Assembly: GCA_027625915.1 (NCBI GenBank)
Contig: JANTQA010000023.1
Location: 17,608,001-17,672,000, forward strand
Direction of reading: 5' to 3'
DNA length: 64,000 nt
Source: Anaeramoeba flamelloides
Taxonomy: Eukaryota; Metamonada; Anaeramoebidae
Translations under genes and position numbers: made by a program
In this document: one piece after another, positions 1 to 10,591 of the stretch
Layout of the letters: the number at the start of each line of letters is the position of its first letter
Numbering within the stretch: position 1 is the stretch's first letter
The notes under the pieces: model-generated
Told to the model about the DNA's origin: nothing
Seen by the model: only the letters and a program-made list of their open reading frames with translations
The model's database searches: none

Positions 1-108
1 ATCGTTTACAATCATACAAAACAATAAATTCTTCAAAAGCTAATTAAATCGGTTAATATTTATAATTCTTGATAAAAAGTTTTATTTAGTATCACAATTA
101 TTAAATTA

Positions 109-785
109 CTGTAATCTTCCAATTAATAAATGAAAATTTTTATTTCAATTTCCCAAATATTTTTTCCTCATTATTGAATGTAAAAAAAACTCAGATCTTG
201 TCAAGATCAATTAGAGAATGAAAATTTCAGAAAGTTGTTTCAGAAGTCCAGTACACAAATGCAAAAATGATTTCTGAATTTTTCATTTTTTTTTTGTTAT
301 AATTGGGATTTTTTCATTAACTGTGATACTTTTTCGGTATGTGAACAAGGGTCGAGTAAACGTGTCAAGATATTGGGTGTTTAAAAATTTACAACAAATT
401 CTATTTAATAAACCATTGGAGATGTTTGGGTTTGTTCGAATTTGAAAAAAGTATTTTCGATCTTTGCTAGACGTTTCTACTCCAAATCACTTGCTTTCTT
501 TTTTAAATACAATAGAATCTTACGAAATACATCAAATATATTTTCAAGTTTCTTGACTCTTGTTCACATACCGAAAAAGTATCACAGTTAATGAAAAAAT
601 CACAATTTTAACTCAATAAAAAATGAAAAATTCAGAAATCATTTTTGCATTTGTGTACTGGACTTCTGAAACAAATTTCTGAAATTTTCATTCTCTAATT
701 GATCTTGACAAGATCTGAGTTTTTTTTACATTCAAAAATGAGGAAAAAATATTTAGTGAAATTGAAGAAAAACTTTTGGTTTTTG
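109..785. mobile_element. Long hairpin element (large inverted repeat, TIR type)
   Basis: Bases about 136-360 reappear as their reverse complement at about 555-768, nearly without change, around a roughly 190-base spacer. The left edge (from 109, after a TA) resembles the TA-flanked family also found near 4.9, 17.2 and 47.6 kb, while the right edge is diverged. No open frame of note lies inside. It is probably a non-autonomous DNA transposon or a nested pair of them. The outer limits are approximate. Confidence 0.75.
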
Positions 786-902
786 TATTTAGAATTTAAC
801 ATCACTATAGAGTAGTGAAACTATAGTGACAAATTACTTGTATAAATTCGTTTTTTCACTTTTTTTTTCTTATCCCCCCACTTTTTTTGTTTTTTTGTTT
901 TG

Positions 903-1336
903 CTACAGTTTAATAAGTTGAGGAGCTACATTAATTTTGCTAATTTCTAAAACGAAACAAAAAAAAATTCTTCTTTGTCATTTGTTCTTGATTACCATTG
1001 GATAGTTGGTTGATTATAGGAAAAGGTCTAAAAGTATTACCCATTCACAATTGAAATAAAATTAAACAAATTGTTTTCCTTATATTTATAAGATCTCTTG
1101 TCTTTCAAATTTACTCTACTGTGAAGCCACGTTAAAGGTTTCAATGGAAACGAAAAAAGTATGGAATAAATTTTTCAAAAAACATAAAAAAGAAAAAAAA
1201 AACAAGGCAAATTACCATCAAGTTTTTTTATTTCCAAATCCAATTTTTTTTCTGCATCGAGATGGCTTTGTTTAAGTTGTTCTAATTCTTCCTGAAATTC
1301 TTTTTTTGTCTTGGTTGAAGGTTTAAGTTCACTCAT
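903..1336 (-). CDS. Small two-exon coiled-coil protein, 54 aa (predicted)
   Basis: The gene runs leftward: exon 1 is 1336-1216, the intron 1215-947 (GT at the donor, TTTTAG at the acceptor), exon 2 946-903 ending in TAG. The split is inferred because the reading frame of exon 1 turns into a T-rich intron-like stretch right after a GTAATT donor, and an in-phase exon follows a good acceptor. The product would start MSELKPSTKTKKEF and is almost entirely charged heptad-like helix (EELEQLKQ, EKKLDLEIKKLDEI), ending in VAPQLIKL. I do not recognise the family; small coiled-coil subunits of larger complexes look like this. An upstream ATG at 1420 is in frame but gives an F/S-rich non-coding-looking leader, so 1336 was preferred. 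Exon 1 is fairly secure, exon 2 less so. Confidence 0.6.
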
Positions 1337-2064
1337 CAATAAAAATAGAGAATGAAAACAAAAAGAAAATGAAGAAAAAATAAAAGAAAGTACTAAAAAA
1401 TGATTCTTTATTCTTTTCAAAAGATTTGAGTGTTTCTTTAAGGTTGGAAAACACTCAAGAAAAAAAATGTTGATCTTTTGTTGTATCTAGGGTTTGTTGT
1501 TTTGGGTCTTAGCTGTTCGATCTTGTGCTTAGTATGGGTTTTAAAAGTGGGTCAAAATCGTAATTTTTGGAAATTCTTTTTTTTTTTCGAAATCAAAATT
1601 GAAGAGTGATAAATTAATAGATTGGAAGATATTTGATAATTAATTGTGATTTGTCGGTTATTAATTGGAAATTTTTAATTATGTTTAGTTTTATTTTGAA
1701 ACTTTTAAAAAATTGATTTGTTTTCAAAAATTTTTGGTTCTCAATTGAAATTATTCTTTCTCTTTTCCTCAATCAATTAAAAAAGTAATTATTAAATATT
1801 TTAACTAAGTGGTCTTATAATCTTCAATTCTGATTTGTAAAAAAAAAAATAGAAAAGACTATTGTTACAATAATGTATGCTGAATAATTTAATCTATGTT
1901 TCGAAATTAATAGTGTGTTTCTTTGTTTATTGAAGACCTAAACACCTACCTATCAAGTAAGTTGACCAAAAAAGTAATTAAATATAGCATTTGTTTCATA
2001 AAGTTTGATTATTTGAAAAGACATTCAAAAACTGATGAATCAAATTCCAAAATTTATCCTCAAT
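1337..2064. other. Intergenic, nothing recognised
   Basis: A/T-rich sequence with no convincing frame or repeat. It presumably carries the promoter of the leftward small gene. Confidence 0.5.
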
Positions 2065-2308
2065 AATAGAGTTATGGATTGTTAGGAAAATTTTTACCAT
2101 CAAAAAAACAAAAAATATCAAGAAAAATTATCAAAAAATTTTGATAAATTGGATTCCTAATTTGAAATTTACTGGTAAACATCATGTAATTTACTTTTCA
2201 AAATCAGTTCATACGTAGATATACTACTGGGCAGTGAATTGGATGCCCCCTTGGACCAAGATAAGAAAAAAAAAAAAAAACATGTATTATATTTTGAAAC
2301 ATGCATTG
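2065..2308 (-). repeat. Dispersed TIR family D, truncated copy
   Basis: In reverse orientation this matches the left half of the element at 2680-3077 and of the copies near 50.5, 54.2, 54.7 and 61.8 kb. The end near 2308 carries the family terminal motif (TTTGAAACATG). The other end is missing. Confidence 0.6.
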
Positions 2309-2679
2309 CAGATGATGAGTATACATTATTTTGATCACTATAAATTTAATTCCATGTCTTTTGAACTAGTATTAAAATCCATATAAAGTGAAGATCGATC
2401 AGTTAAGAATCAAAATAATAAGTCACATACCTCCTAAAAAATAATACTTTTTTTTTTGTTTCAGAGATTGAAAACCTTATGGTTTGATATCCCTGAAATT
2501 TGAATACATACTAAATTATTTTTTACTTATTTCTTCTGTGATTATAGTATTTTTACAACAAAAAGATAAGGTTGGAAAAAATAATTATGGAGATAAAATC
2601 GACAAGCACCATTGACCTAACCCTCAGACCATGTTTCGAAAATTGGAGTGATCATAAATACCCTGTTCTTAGAGTATAT

Positions 2680-3077
2680 AATCCGTGTTTCAAATATAAT
2701 TAAAGAGTTTTTTTCTTCTTGTTCCACTCAAACATCTAATTTAGTACCCAGTTGTATACTCCATACAAAAATAATTTTGTAGTTAAGATCCTTGTTTTTT
2801 CAGTGTATTTCAATTTATGACAAGAATTTATTGTAAATTTTTTGTAATTTACTCAATATTTTTTGAAAATTTCAGGTTTTTTTATTAATAAACTCGGTTT
2901 TTTTAATATAAATTTTGCAATTTGATCCTTTCATTTTGATAATTTCTATTTGAAATAATAGAACTTTACAAAACCAATAACATATTTATTTAGTGTTTAT
3001 GGTCAATTTCTTTAATAGATTAAGTATATATCTTCTATAAAAAATAAACACATTTTTTATTTTTTAACACCGATTAA
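2680..3077 (+). mobile_element. Dispersed TIR family D, copy 1
   Basis: It begins AATCCGTGTTTCAAAT and ends with an imperfect inverse of the same motif (ACACCGATT). Shared internal landmarks are a TTCTTCTTGTTCCA block near the left end and a TTTCTTTRATxG block near the right end, found in the same order in the copies at 50.5, 54.2, 54.7 and 61.8 kb. It is about 400 bp and has no frame, which fits a non-autonomous DNA transposon family. Confidence 0.65.
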
Positions 3078-3179
3078 ACTTTTGTATTCAGAATAATTGG
3101 ACAAGTGTTTAAAAATTTGTTTAACAATAACACTATTAAGAGTCAACTTTTTCAAAGTTTGATATATGGTTCTATTCTA

Positions 3180-3347
3180 CTGGTATTTAAATTTCAAATG
3201 CGAAAAAATTTTCACTTCCTTTTCTATCTTTTTATTTTTATAATTAGAGTTTCCCAAAAAGTAGGTTGAAATTTGTAGAAACCTAATCTGAAAAAGAAAA
3301 TTGAAAAGGAAGTGAAAATTATTTCACATTGAGAATCTAAATACCAG
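3180..3347. mobile_element. Hairpin MITE family A, copy 1
   Basis: The ends are CTGGTATTTAAATT and its inverse AATCTAAATACCAG, flanked by TA on both sides (3178-3179, 3348-3349). The arms continue inward through AAAATTTTCACTTCC, and the whole is 168 bp. A TA target duplication is typical of Tc1/mariner-type elements. It lies about 630 bp upstream of the Ras gene. Relatives are at 32.5, 36.7, 38.7 and 49.3 kb, with a larger related element at 35.2 kb. Confidence 0.8.
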
Positions 3348-3979
3348 TATTTCTTTTTTCATAATAAGACGAAAAGAGAACAGTACCTTATTTACTTATT
3401 GTTGTTGTTGGTTTCTTTGATCTTTATTTACTGTATAACCTGGTGATAAAAAGAAAAATGAATTCAAAATAACTGAAAAGGCTCTTGAACAAACTGTAGC
3501 AAGAACTAGTTTTTCCAATTTTAATTCCAATCTATTTTGATTAGTTAAAACAAAATTTTTTTTTTAAAAATTAAAACAGTTTGACACTTCCTAACTAATT
3601 GTATAATCAAAATTTCAAGAATTTTTCTTTCATAAACAAAGTTTTTCCACCGTCCTCATCAGAAAAATTTAATGCACAACTGTTTTTTTCTCTTGAAATT
3701 TACTTGATAAAGAAAAAGGTTAATAAATTCTTTTTTAAAAATTAATGGGAGTAGATTTTGATAACTTTTTATTATTAAAACTGTTTACAAGAACTAAATC
3801 TCTCTCACATCATTAATAGACTTTAAAAAAACAAAATACACACAATATTTCTCAAAACTAAACCATCAAGTAAAATGATAAAAAATTGATAAAAAACAAA
3901 ATTCTCCCAAACAATTCCCATTTTTTTTAATTTGCCAATTTTTCAAAACTAATAAAAAAATTAATTATCTCCTTTTAAA

Positions 3980-4564
3980 ATGACCGAATACAAATTAGTA
4001 GTTGTAGGTGGTGGTGGTGTCGGAAAATCTGCATTGACCATCCAATTTGTGCAATCCCATTTTGTTGATGAATACGATCCAACGATTGAAGACTCTTATC
4101 GAAGACAGGTTGTGATTGACGAAGAAACATGCCTTTTGGATATTCTCGATACTGCAGGGCAAGAAGAATATTCAGCAATGAGAGATTCATATATCAGAAC
4201 AGGTGAAGGCTTTTTGCTTGTGTACGCAATTAACTCTCGAAACTCCTTTGACGAAATCTCCAGCTTTCGAGAACAAATCACACGAGTGAAGGATGCAGAT
4301 TACGTGCCAATGATCATTGTAGGAAACAAAAACGATCTTGAAAATGAAAGACAAGTCTCCCAAGGTGAAGGTACAGATTTGGCAAAAAGTTTCAACTGTC
4401 CATTCATTGAATCGTCGGCTAAAACAAGAACTAATGTTGACGAATCATTTTTTAATTTAGTACGAGAAATAAATACAATTAAATTCGGTGGAAAAAATGA
4501 AAAAGAAAACGAAAATAACCCAGAAAACAAAAAGGGATGGAGCTTTAAATGTACTCTTTTGTAA
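3980..4564 (+). CDS. Ras-family small GTPase
   Basis: This 194-residue intronless GTPase is closest to Ras proper. It should act as a GTP-switched signalling protein at the cytoplasmic face of membranes. Visible motifs: P-loop GGGGVGKS (10-17) with the equivalents of G12 and G13 kept, effector loop YDPTIEDSY (32-40), [13 protein letters not shown] (57-69) with Q61 kept, NKND (116-119) and SAK (146-148). The hypervariable tail is Asn/Glu/Lys-rich and ends in a CaaX box, CTLL, whose final Leu favours geranylgeranylation in known systems. The start at 3980 is the canonical [10 protein letters not shown]. Position 11 is Gly rather than the usual Ala, a mild difference. Nothing suggests a constitutively active form. 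The leader just upstream is A/T-only sequence with no clear promoter element. Confidence 0.95.
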   Translation: MTEYKLVVVGGGGVGKSALTIQFVQSHFVDEYDPTIEDSYRRQVVIDEETCLLDILDTAGQEEYSAMRDSYIRTGEGFLLVYAINSRNSFDEISSFREQITRVKDADYVPMIIVGNKNDLENERQVSQGEGTDLAKSFNCPFIESSAKTRTNVDESFFNLVREINTIKFGGKNEKENENNPENKKGWSFKCTLL

Positions 4565-4873
4565 GTCTATTTTAGAATTACTAATATAATAGTTTTTAAT
4601 TCTTGAAATAAATTTTGTTTGCCAAAGTGTTTAAATAAATATTACAATTTCATTCTAGTTTTCAGTTTTCTCTTTGTTAATTTTTTTTCTTGATCACCTC
4701 ATTTTTGGTAATTGAAAAAAGTGCTTTTAAGATTTATTTTTTATCTTTTCATTTTTGCTAGATTTTTGGCGAGTTTTAAAAGCGATTAAGGACTTCTTTT
4801 TCAGGTGCAAGCTGTCGAAATTTTGTATAAAAATGTTCCCTACAAGAGTTCTATTATCTAAATTAAATTTAAA

Positions 4874-5139
4874 TATGCTATTATTTTCAAATTAAAAAAT
4901 GAAAATTTTTAGTTCAAATTCCAAAATATTTTTCTCGTTTATAAGCGGGAGAAAACCCCTAAAATATTTAACTAATCTTTGAGAAATGATATCTTTAGAT
5001 ATTTAATTAAATTAAACTTCCATAGTTAACTTGAAGACAAAATGTTTATACTGTTCATTTGATTGTAGCAGTAATAATTAAATTATATTTTGGAAATTGA
5101 ATGAAAAATTTTCATTTTTTAATTGGTAGTTAAAAGTAT
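4874..5139 (+). mobile_element. TA-flanked MITE family B, copy 2
   Basis: About 265 bp. The arms read inward as AAAAAATGAAAATTTTTAG and, at the other end, AAAATTTTCATTTTTTAATT. The interior shares a TTGATTGTAGCxGTAATAATTAA block with the copy at 17193-17442 and, in reverse, with 47622-47875. It lies about 310 bp downstream of the Ras stop codon. Confidence 0.7.
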
Positions 5140-5293
5140 TGAAAATCTCTTTTCCAAACAAATGGGAAATTTAAATAAATTCGAAAATTTGATTTTAGAA
5201 TAACTTTGGGGTTTTTTATTCTGTTGTAATATAAATTATATTTCGAAAATTAAAAGTCATTTGAGAAAATAAATTAGTAAAAAGATTTCAGAT

Positions 5294-5443
5294 TTAAGGG
5301 ATTAGTGTCTACCAAGGAGAAGCCTAGGATTAAAATATGTTGTTATTGGGTAACTATATCGGTGCTTCGATGGTTCCAATACCTATAAAAAATCGATTAG
5401 CCAAGTCGTAATATTTGTTTATCTCAATAAATTAAAAATGATA
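5294..5443 (+). repeat. TTAA-family element E, left-end fragment
   Basis: It begins TTAAGGGATTAGTGTCTACC and follows the left 150 bp of the full copies at 32926-33679 and (inverted) 22940-23695, then stops where the next element starts. The right part is missing. Confidence 0.7.
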
Positions 5444-5445
5444 CT

Positions 5446-6056
5446 AACTATTGTGGAAAAAAAGTACAACACAGTTTTTAATTGTTAGGCATTACTAGAA
5501 AACGAAAAATAAAACCATTTAAAAAAAGAAACAAAATAACTTCAAATAATGATAGATTATATTATTTTGAATCAAACCAATAAACATAATTTAAATCTCG
5601 TTGATTATCAAAATTGTTGATGTGGTTTTGGAGATCTGAAAAATAGTAAATTTTTTCAACAAATTTTTAATACTGTTATATTCGAATTTCGTATTCTAAA
5701 TTTTCTCTCATAGCCCAATCAGGAAACATAAATTTAATCTCAAGACTTTTAATATCGAATGATCTTCTGAAAATCTTGGGATTTTTTCAACCACTTTATG
5801 GAAACAATATTTGGGAACTTGGAATAAAAATTATCTTTTATTAATTAGAAAATGAAAGTAATTGATTAATTAAAGGAAACTCCATTTCAAAAGATTATAT
5901 TTCAAAAACTGTTATTGTTTTAAGTCCTTCATTTTGACTTTATTTATTTGTTTATTCTTTTATTAATTGAACTTACTTTTCATTTTCAGTAATGTTCCCA
6001 ATTAAAAAGCTTGTTTTACTTTTTTTCCTTTTTTCACTTTTTTTCCACAACAGTAA
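5446..6056. mobile_element. TIR element family F, copy 1
   Basis: The ends read ATTGTGGAAAAAAAGT and, inverted, ACTTTTTTTCCACAACAG, followed by TA. Further in, TTTTTAATTGTTAGGCAT at the left pairs imperfectly with AATGTTCCCAATTAAAAA at the right. The interior has no meaningful frame. A second copy lies at 46921-47328, next to the histone H3 promoter. Confidence 0.75.
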
Positions 6057-6057
6057 A

Positions 6058-6649
6058 TACCATTTCAAAAATTGTTAATTAGATGAAATAATAAATTTAA
6101 AAAATAATATTATACTTTAATATCCAAGAAAAAATAATAATTAACTCTGATTTCTAATTAACTATTAAATCATTCCAAATAAATAAAAACCTGATATTTG
6201 AAAATTTAAAAAAAAAATAAAACCAAAGACTGTAAAAAAAGGCGAGCAAAAAATTTTTACAAGAGCTTTACCGATTTTTTATTAAAGAACTTTCACTAAC
6301 AAAAGTCGAAGTACCAGATTTTTTAGGAATAATAAATTCATTTTAAAGGATATTACATATCCCAAATTTTCTAAATGGTTATTTCTCTTTTAGAAGATCT
6401 ATATTTTTTTCACATGATCTATTGCAAAAAAAGAAGTGTCAAAAAAGATAAAGAAAAATAAAAGAAAAAAGAGAAAAAGAAAAAAAAAAAAAGAAAAACA
6501 ATTTGCAAAATTAGAAAAAATGATTCTCTTCTAAAAATTTGAAAATATTTTTTTGATAATAATACTTAAAAAAACCCTCAAAACAACTTCCATTAACATT
6601 TTTAAGTGAGTCAAAAATTTTGAAAGTTAGCTTATTAATTATTATCTGA
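6058..6649. other. Intergenic, A/T-rich
   Basis: Homopolymeric A runs, including an A/G-rich stretch at about 6430-6500. No gene or repeat was recognised. Confidence 0.4.
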
Positions 6650-7375
6650 AACAACATTTTTTTTTACACAAATATGTTATCAAAATTGTTTTTTCAATAT
6701 TTTAATCAAACAAAAACAAAATAAAGATTTCTATTTCAAAAAATTAAAATAAAGCGGTTTCATTCTCAGAATCGAAAAACAGTTACAAAAAATTCAACCA
6801 AAAATCAAAGAAAAACATCGAAAAAATTTCAATCTGATTTCAGAATTATTTTGAGTTTTCATTTTAATGGAAAATTAATAATTAAAAGATCAAATGAATT
6901 TTTTTAATAAACATTTATTTCTGAAGATATTTATTAAAAAATATCATACTTTATGAACCCAATTGAGAATTCGATGAATTAAATGAAAAATAGGATTTTT
7001 AAATTCATTTTAAGAAATTCTTTAGAAATAAAACGGTAATTTGATTCTTGAAAATTTTTACAAACAAAAATATTTTCATTTTAGAATTAAAAATAAAACC
7101 GAATAAAGAATAAGTAATTATATCAACTGAAATAGATAAGAACAAGAACTAAATGTTTTATATTTATTTTTTCTTGATCAATCTTTTTTATTTTTTTGAA
7201 TTCCACTTTTTAGTTGGTATGAAAATAGATTATTTCTAGGAACTATTCGACTCTCATATTTATTAAAATACCAATATATTTGGTTAAAGAAATGATTTAG
7301 ATCCTTCAGTTTCACATAAATGAGGTCACTTAAAATTTGAAAAATGTACTTAATCCCCTTAAAGAATTCCTTTAA
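6650..7375 (+). repeat. Dispersed repeat family M, copy 1
   Basis: About 730 bp that recurs as a diverged direct copy at 7880-8580 and as an inverted copy from about 63295 to the window end. Shared landmarks in order: TTTCAATCTGATTTCAGAA, an AATTAAAAATAAAACC block, TTTTTTCTTGATCAA, TTAAAGAAATGATTT and TTTCACATAAATG. It has no open frame, and the element type is unknown. Confidence 0.7.
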
Positions 7376-7879
7376 GGAAGTAAGTACATTTTAACATTTT
7401 GAAAATTTTTAATTGTGTTAACATTACTGGAAAAATATTTTTTGAGTGCCACCAGATATTGAAACTTTGAAACCAAAAAACCGTCCACTAGTCTATTTGT
7501 GAATGGAATCAAAGTAATTCAGAGTTGAATCTTAAATTTTTTCAATTTTTTGAACATTTTTTTTGATTTAATTTTTGGTTTTATTAAATAAAGTTCTGGA
7601 TCTAGAAATGTGTTTATACCAATGATCTACATTAATCAAACAGTAAACCAAAAAAATATACCCGAAAGGGTGTGCTTTTGAAACAAATATTTTCTTTTAG
7701 AAGACCAAACATAAAAGATCACCATACCAAATAAATTTGTTGAAATCAAGAATTAATAAAAAAAAATCGATAAAAGCCTATTTTGGAAGATTGGTTTTCT
7801 TTATCTTCTTAGTTTGTATGAATAAAAACTATTTATAAACTTTAGATTTGTGGTCCCACTACTATTTATTATTATTTTA
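7376..7879. other. Spacer between the two M copies
   Basis: Non-coding. It contains a small G/C hairpin at about 7659-7672 (ACCC, GAAA loop, GGGT), isolated in A/T-rich DNA. Nothing else was recognised. Confidence 0.35.
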
Positions 7880-8580
7880 AAAAACCTTTTGTGACAAATT
7901 TGCTTTTAAAATTCTTTTTTAAAATATTTTTATCAAACAAAGCCAAAACAAGGAATACTATTTCAAAAATTAAAATAAAGGAGTTGATTTCTTGGAATCA
8001 AAAAAACAGTTACAAAAGATTCAAATCAAAACAATTTAGAAATTCAAGAACAAATTCCAATCAGATTCAGAATTTTTTTGAGTTCTCATTTTAATGGAAA
8101 ATAAATAATTATAAAATCAAACGAATTTGTCCAATAAACCCTCATTCTCAAGAAGAATTAAAAAAACCTCTGATTTTCTGAACAAAAACTAGAATTAGAT
8201 GACATAAATGAAAAAAAGGAAGTTTAAATTCATTTTTGATATTCTTTCCAAATAAACAGTAATTTATTTATCAAAAATTTTCCAAATAAAATTTTTTTCA
8301 TAAAGAATTAAAAATAAAACCAAATTAAGAATAAGTAAATGTATCAAATTTTATAGATAAGATCAAGAAATAAATGATTTTTATTTATTTTTTTTTGCAC
8401 AATTTTTTTTCTTTTTGATTTGCATTTTTTTGTTAGTATGAAAATATCATTTATTAGGATATATTCCACTCTAGTATTTATGAAAATGTCAATGTGTTTG
8501 GCTAAAGAAATGATTTGAATCATTATGTTTCACATAAATGGTGGCACTCAAAAAATGAAAAATGTACTTACCCCCTTAAG
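7880..8580 (+). repeat. Dispersed repeat family M, copy 2
   Basis: Diverged direct copy of 6650-7375, in the same orientation 1.2 kb away. It contains what looks like the unoccupied version of the site at which a 194 bp element sits near 63.4 kb (about 8345-8385). The copy ends about 260 bp before the beta-helix gene. Confidence 0.7.
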
Positions 8581-8841
8581 TAAAGAAAAAGAAAATTTTG
8601 AGTAATTAGTAAGGAGAAAATTAAACTTCCACAAAAAAAAAAACATCAAAACACTTGCCAGGAATAATTCCAATTGGTTTTCATTCAAGAAAACCTCCAA
8701 TATTTTTTAAAAATAATAAAATTTGGTCTGATAAACTTTTCTAAAGTGTGAAAATAATTAAAATACCGAGTCAAACAAAGAAAAACGAAAAAAAATCCAA
8801 CTTTATTTTTACGAGTTTTTCTTTAATCTGAACAAACAGCT

Positions 8842-10404
8842 ATGGCTTTACTCAAAATAGCCTTAATTTTCTCTCTCTTTTTACAGGTCATTCTTTGTGT
8901 CTCTGGAGGAGAGCATGTGGTGCCCTATGATGGGATGGTAATTACAAGTGACACTTTATTGGCACATGGAGATTATTATTTACCGCATGGTATCAGCATT
9001 GGATCGAGCAACATTTTTTTGAACTTAAACAATAGCACTCTTCGTGGTGACAGTAACCAAAATGTGGGTATCACCTTGGATGGCTATAGCAATGTGTACA
9101 TTGGCAATGGAAAGATCACAAATTATTACTATGGGATCAAAATTAGCAATGGGAGAGGAAACGAGATTGCTGGTCTCGAGCTGTTTGCGAATTGGCAGGA
9201 TCCAAACGCACAAAATCCAACCCCACCTTCGCTCGACATTAACGTGGCACCAGGGGATTATGGAGACAAAAAAAACTTAGGTGGTGGGATGTGGGTTTCA
9301 AATGTCAATGGAATCAAATTGCACCACCATTATCTTCATGACCAAGAGAACGGGGTGGATTTGTTTAATGTAACGGATGCAAATATTACCAACAATAGGT
9401 TTGGTACGCACGTAGGGTGGTGCCTTCACGTCTGGAAGTCACAAGGAACCTCGGTTAATCAGAATTCATTCAAAAACTGTGTCAGAAGATCTTCCAAGGA
9501 TCGGGATTTTTCGGGCAATTCTGCCGCAGTTTTGATTAACTGTGGATCTGTGAATTCAGTCATACAATTCAACACTTTTGTCAATTCAGGATCTGCTTTT
9601 ATTATCTCGGGCTTCCCAACTTTACGGAAAAATGAGTGTTGCCCATCAACAATGAACATTATTTTCCAGAACAAAATTGATCAGGCCGTTCGTGGTGCAT
9701 TTGAGGATAGCTTTTCCAACCAGAACCAATATTTGTCGAATAATATTACAAATGTTGGGTATGGGTTTTTGGGTATGTATTTGTCTGGAAATACCATCAT
9801 ATCGGGTAACCGCATTACTAATACCATACACAAGGGGATAATTCTTGGTCACAGTAATAACAACATAATCAGTGGCAATGTTCTCAAAAACACAACGCTG
9901 GGTAGTCAAATAGAATTGTGGACAGATTTGAAAGAGCATTATAACCCATTGTCATACCAGTGTTTGCAATTAAAAAATCAACAGAATTCTTCAAACAACG
10001 AGATCAGTGGGAATATCTTCGAGACAAACTCCAATTTTGCAATTAATTTAATCAACTCCACGCATTCACTCATTTATAATAACTTTATCAATTTATTAAA
10101 GAAGGCAAAATCCATTAAAGAGGGGGGACTATCCTTTGGCAACCAATGGTATACTGCAAAAGAAAAGTTCCCCAATATTTGTAATGGGGAAAATTTAGGT
10201 GGCAACTATTATAGCGACTATACCGGGAAGGAAAGAAACCAAAATGATGGGTTTGGTGACATCCCTTACAACGACAATAATCTAATTAACGAATATGACA
10301 ATTTGCCCCTCATTTGTAAGAAAAATTTAAATAACCTGAAGCCCGAGATGAACTTTAAATTCCCATCATTGATATTAAAGAAGTATTTCAAATCAAGAAA
10401 ATAA
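8842..10404 (+). CDS. Secreted right-handed beta-helix protein, NosD/CASH-like
   Basis: The 520-residue product starts with a signal peptide (about 1-22: basic-hydrophobic core ending CVSGG), so it is expected to be secreted or lumenal. Residues about 40-440 are successive parallel beta-helix coils rich in N-x-I-S-G-N (for example SGNRITNTIHKG and NNNIISGNVL), as in carbohydrate-binding or -cleaving CASH and NosD domains. Near residues 454-490, GNYYSDYTG, then NDGFGDIPY and EYDNLPLI match the end motif of archaeal and bacterial NosD-type surface proteins. No catalytic residues can be assigned by eye, so enzymatic activity is open. The gene is intronless and visibly richer in G and C than its surroundings. 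Lateral acquisition from a prokaryote, with a eukaryotic leader, is my inference. It stands alone, with no related gene nearby. Confidence 0.85.
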   Translation: MALLKIALIFSLFLQVILCVSGGEHVVPYDGMVITSDTLLAHGDYYLPHGISIGSSNIFLNLNNSTLRGDSNQNVGITLDGYSNVYIGNGKITNYYYGIKISNGRGNEIAGLELFANWQDPNAQNPTPPSLDINVAPGDYGDKKNLGGGMWVSNVNGIKLHHHYLHDQENGVDLFNVTDANITNNRFGTHVGWCLHVWKSQGTSVNQNSFKNCVRRSSKDRDFSGNSAAVLINCGSVNSVIQFNTFVNSGSAFIISGFPTLRKNECCPSTMNIIFQNKIDQAVRGAFEDSFSNQNQYLSNNITNVGYGFLGMYLSGNTIISGNRITNTIHKGIILGHSNNNIISGNVLKNTTLGSQIELWTDLKEHYNPLSYQCLQLKNQQNSSNNEISGNIFETNSNFAINLINSTHSLIYNNFINLLKKAKSIKEGGLSFGNQWYTAKEKFPNICNGENLGGNYYSDYTGKERNQNDGFGDIPYNDNNLINEYDNLPLICKKNLNNLKPEMNFKFPSLILKKYFKSRK

Positions 10405-10507
10405 TCGAAATTCTTCAACTAAATAAATATTCTTATTTTGTTTCTAATTTCATTCAAAAAATTTTTTTCTGTTATTTTGCTTCATATTTTTATTAAAGAT
10501 GGAAGAA

Positions 10508-10514
10508 ATAATAA

Positions 10515-10589
<75 letters not shown>
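10508..10589. repeat. (AAT)n microsatellite
   Basis: About 80 bp of nearly pure AAT trinucleotides, beginning 100 bp after the beta-helix gene stop codon. The Ile run it gives in one reverse frame is an artefact of the repeat. Confidence 0.95.
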
Positions 10590-10591
<2 letters not shown>

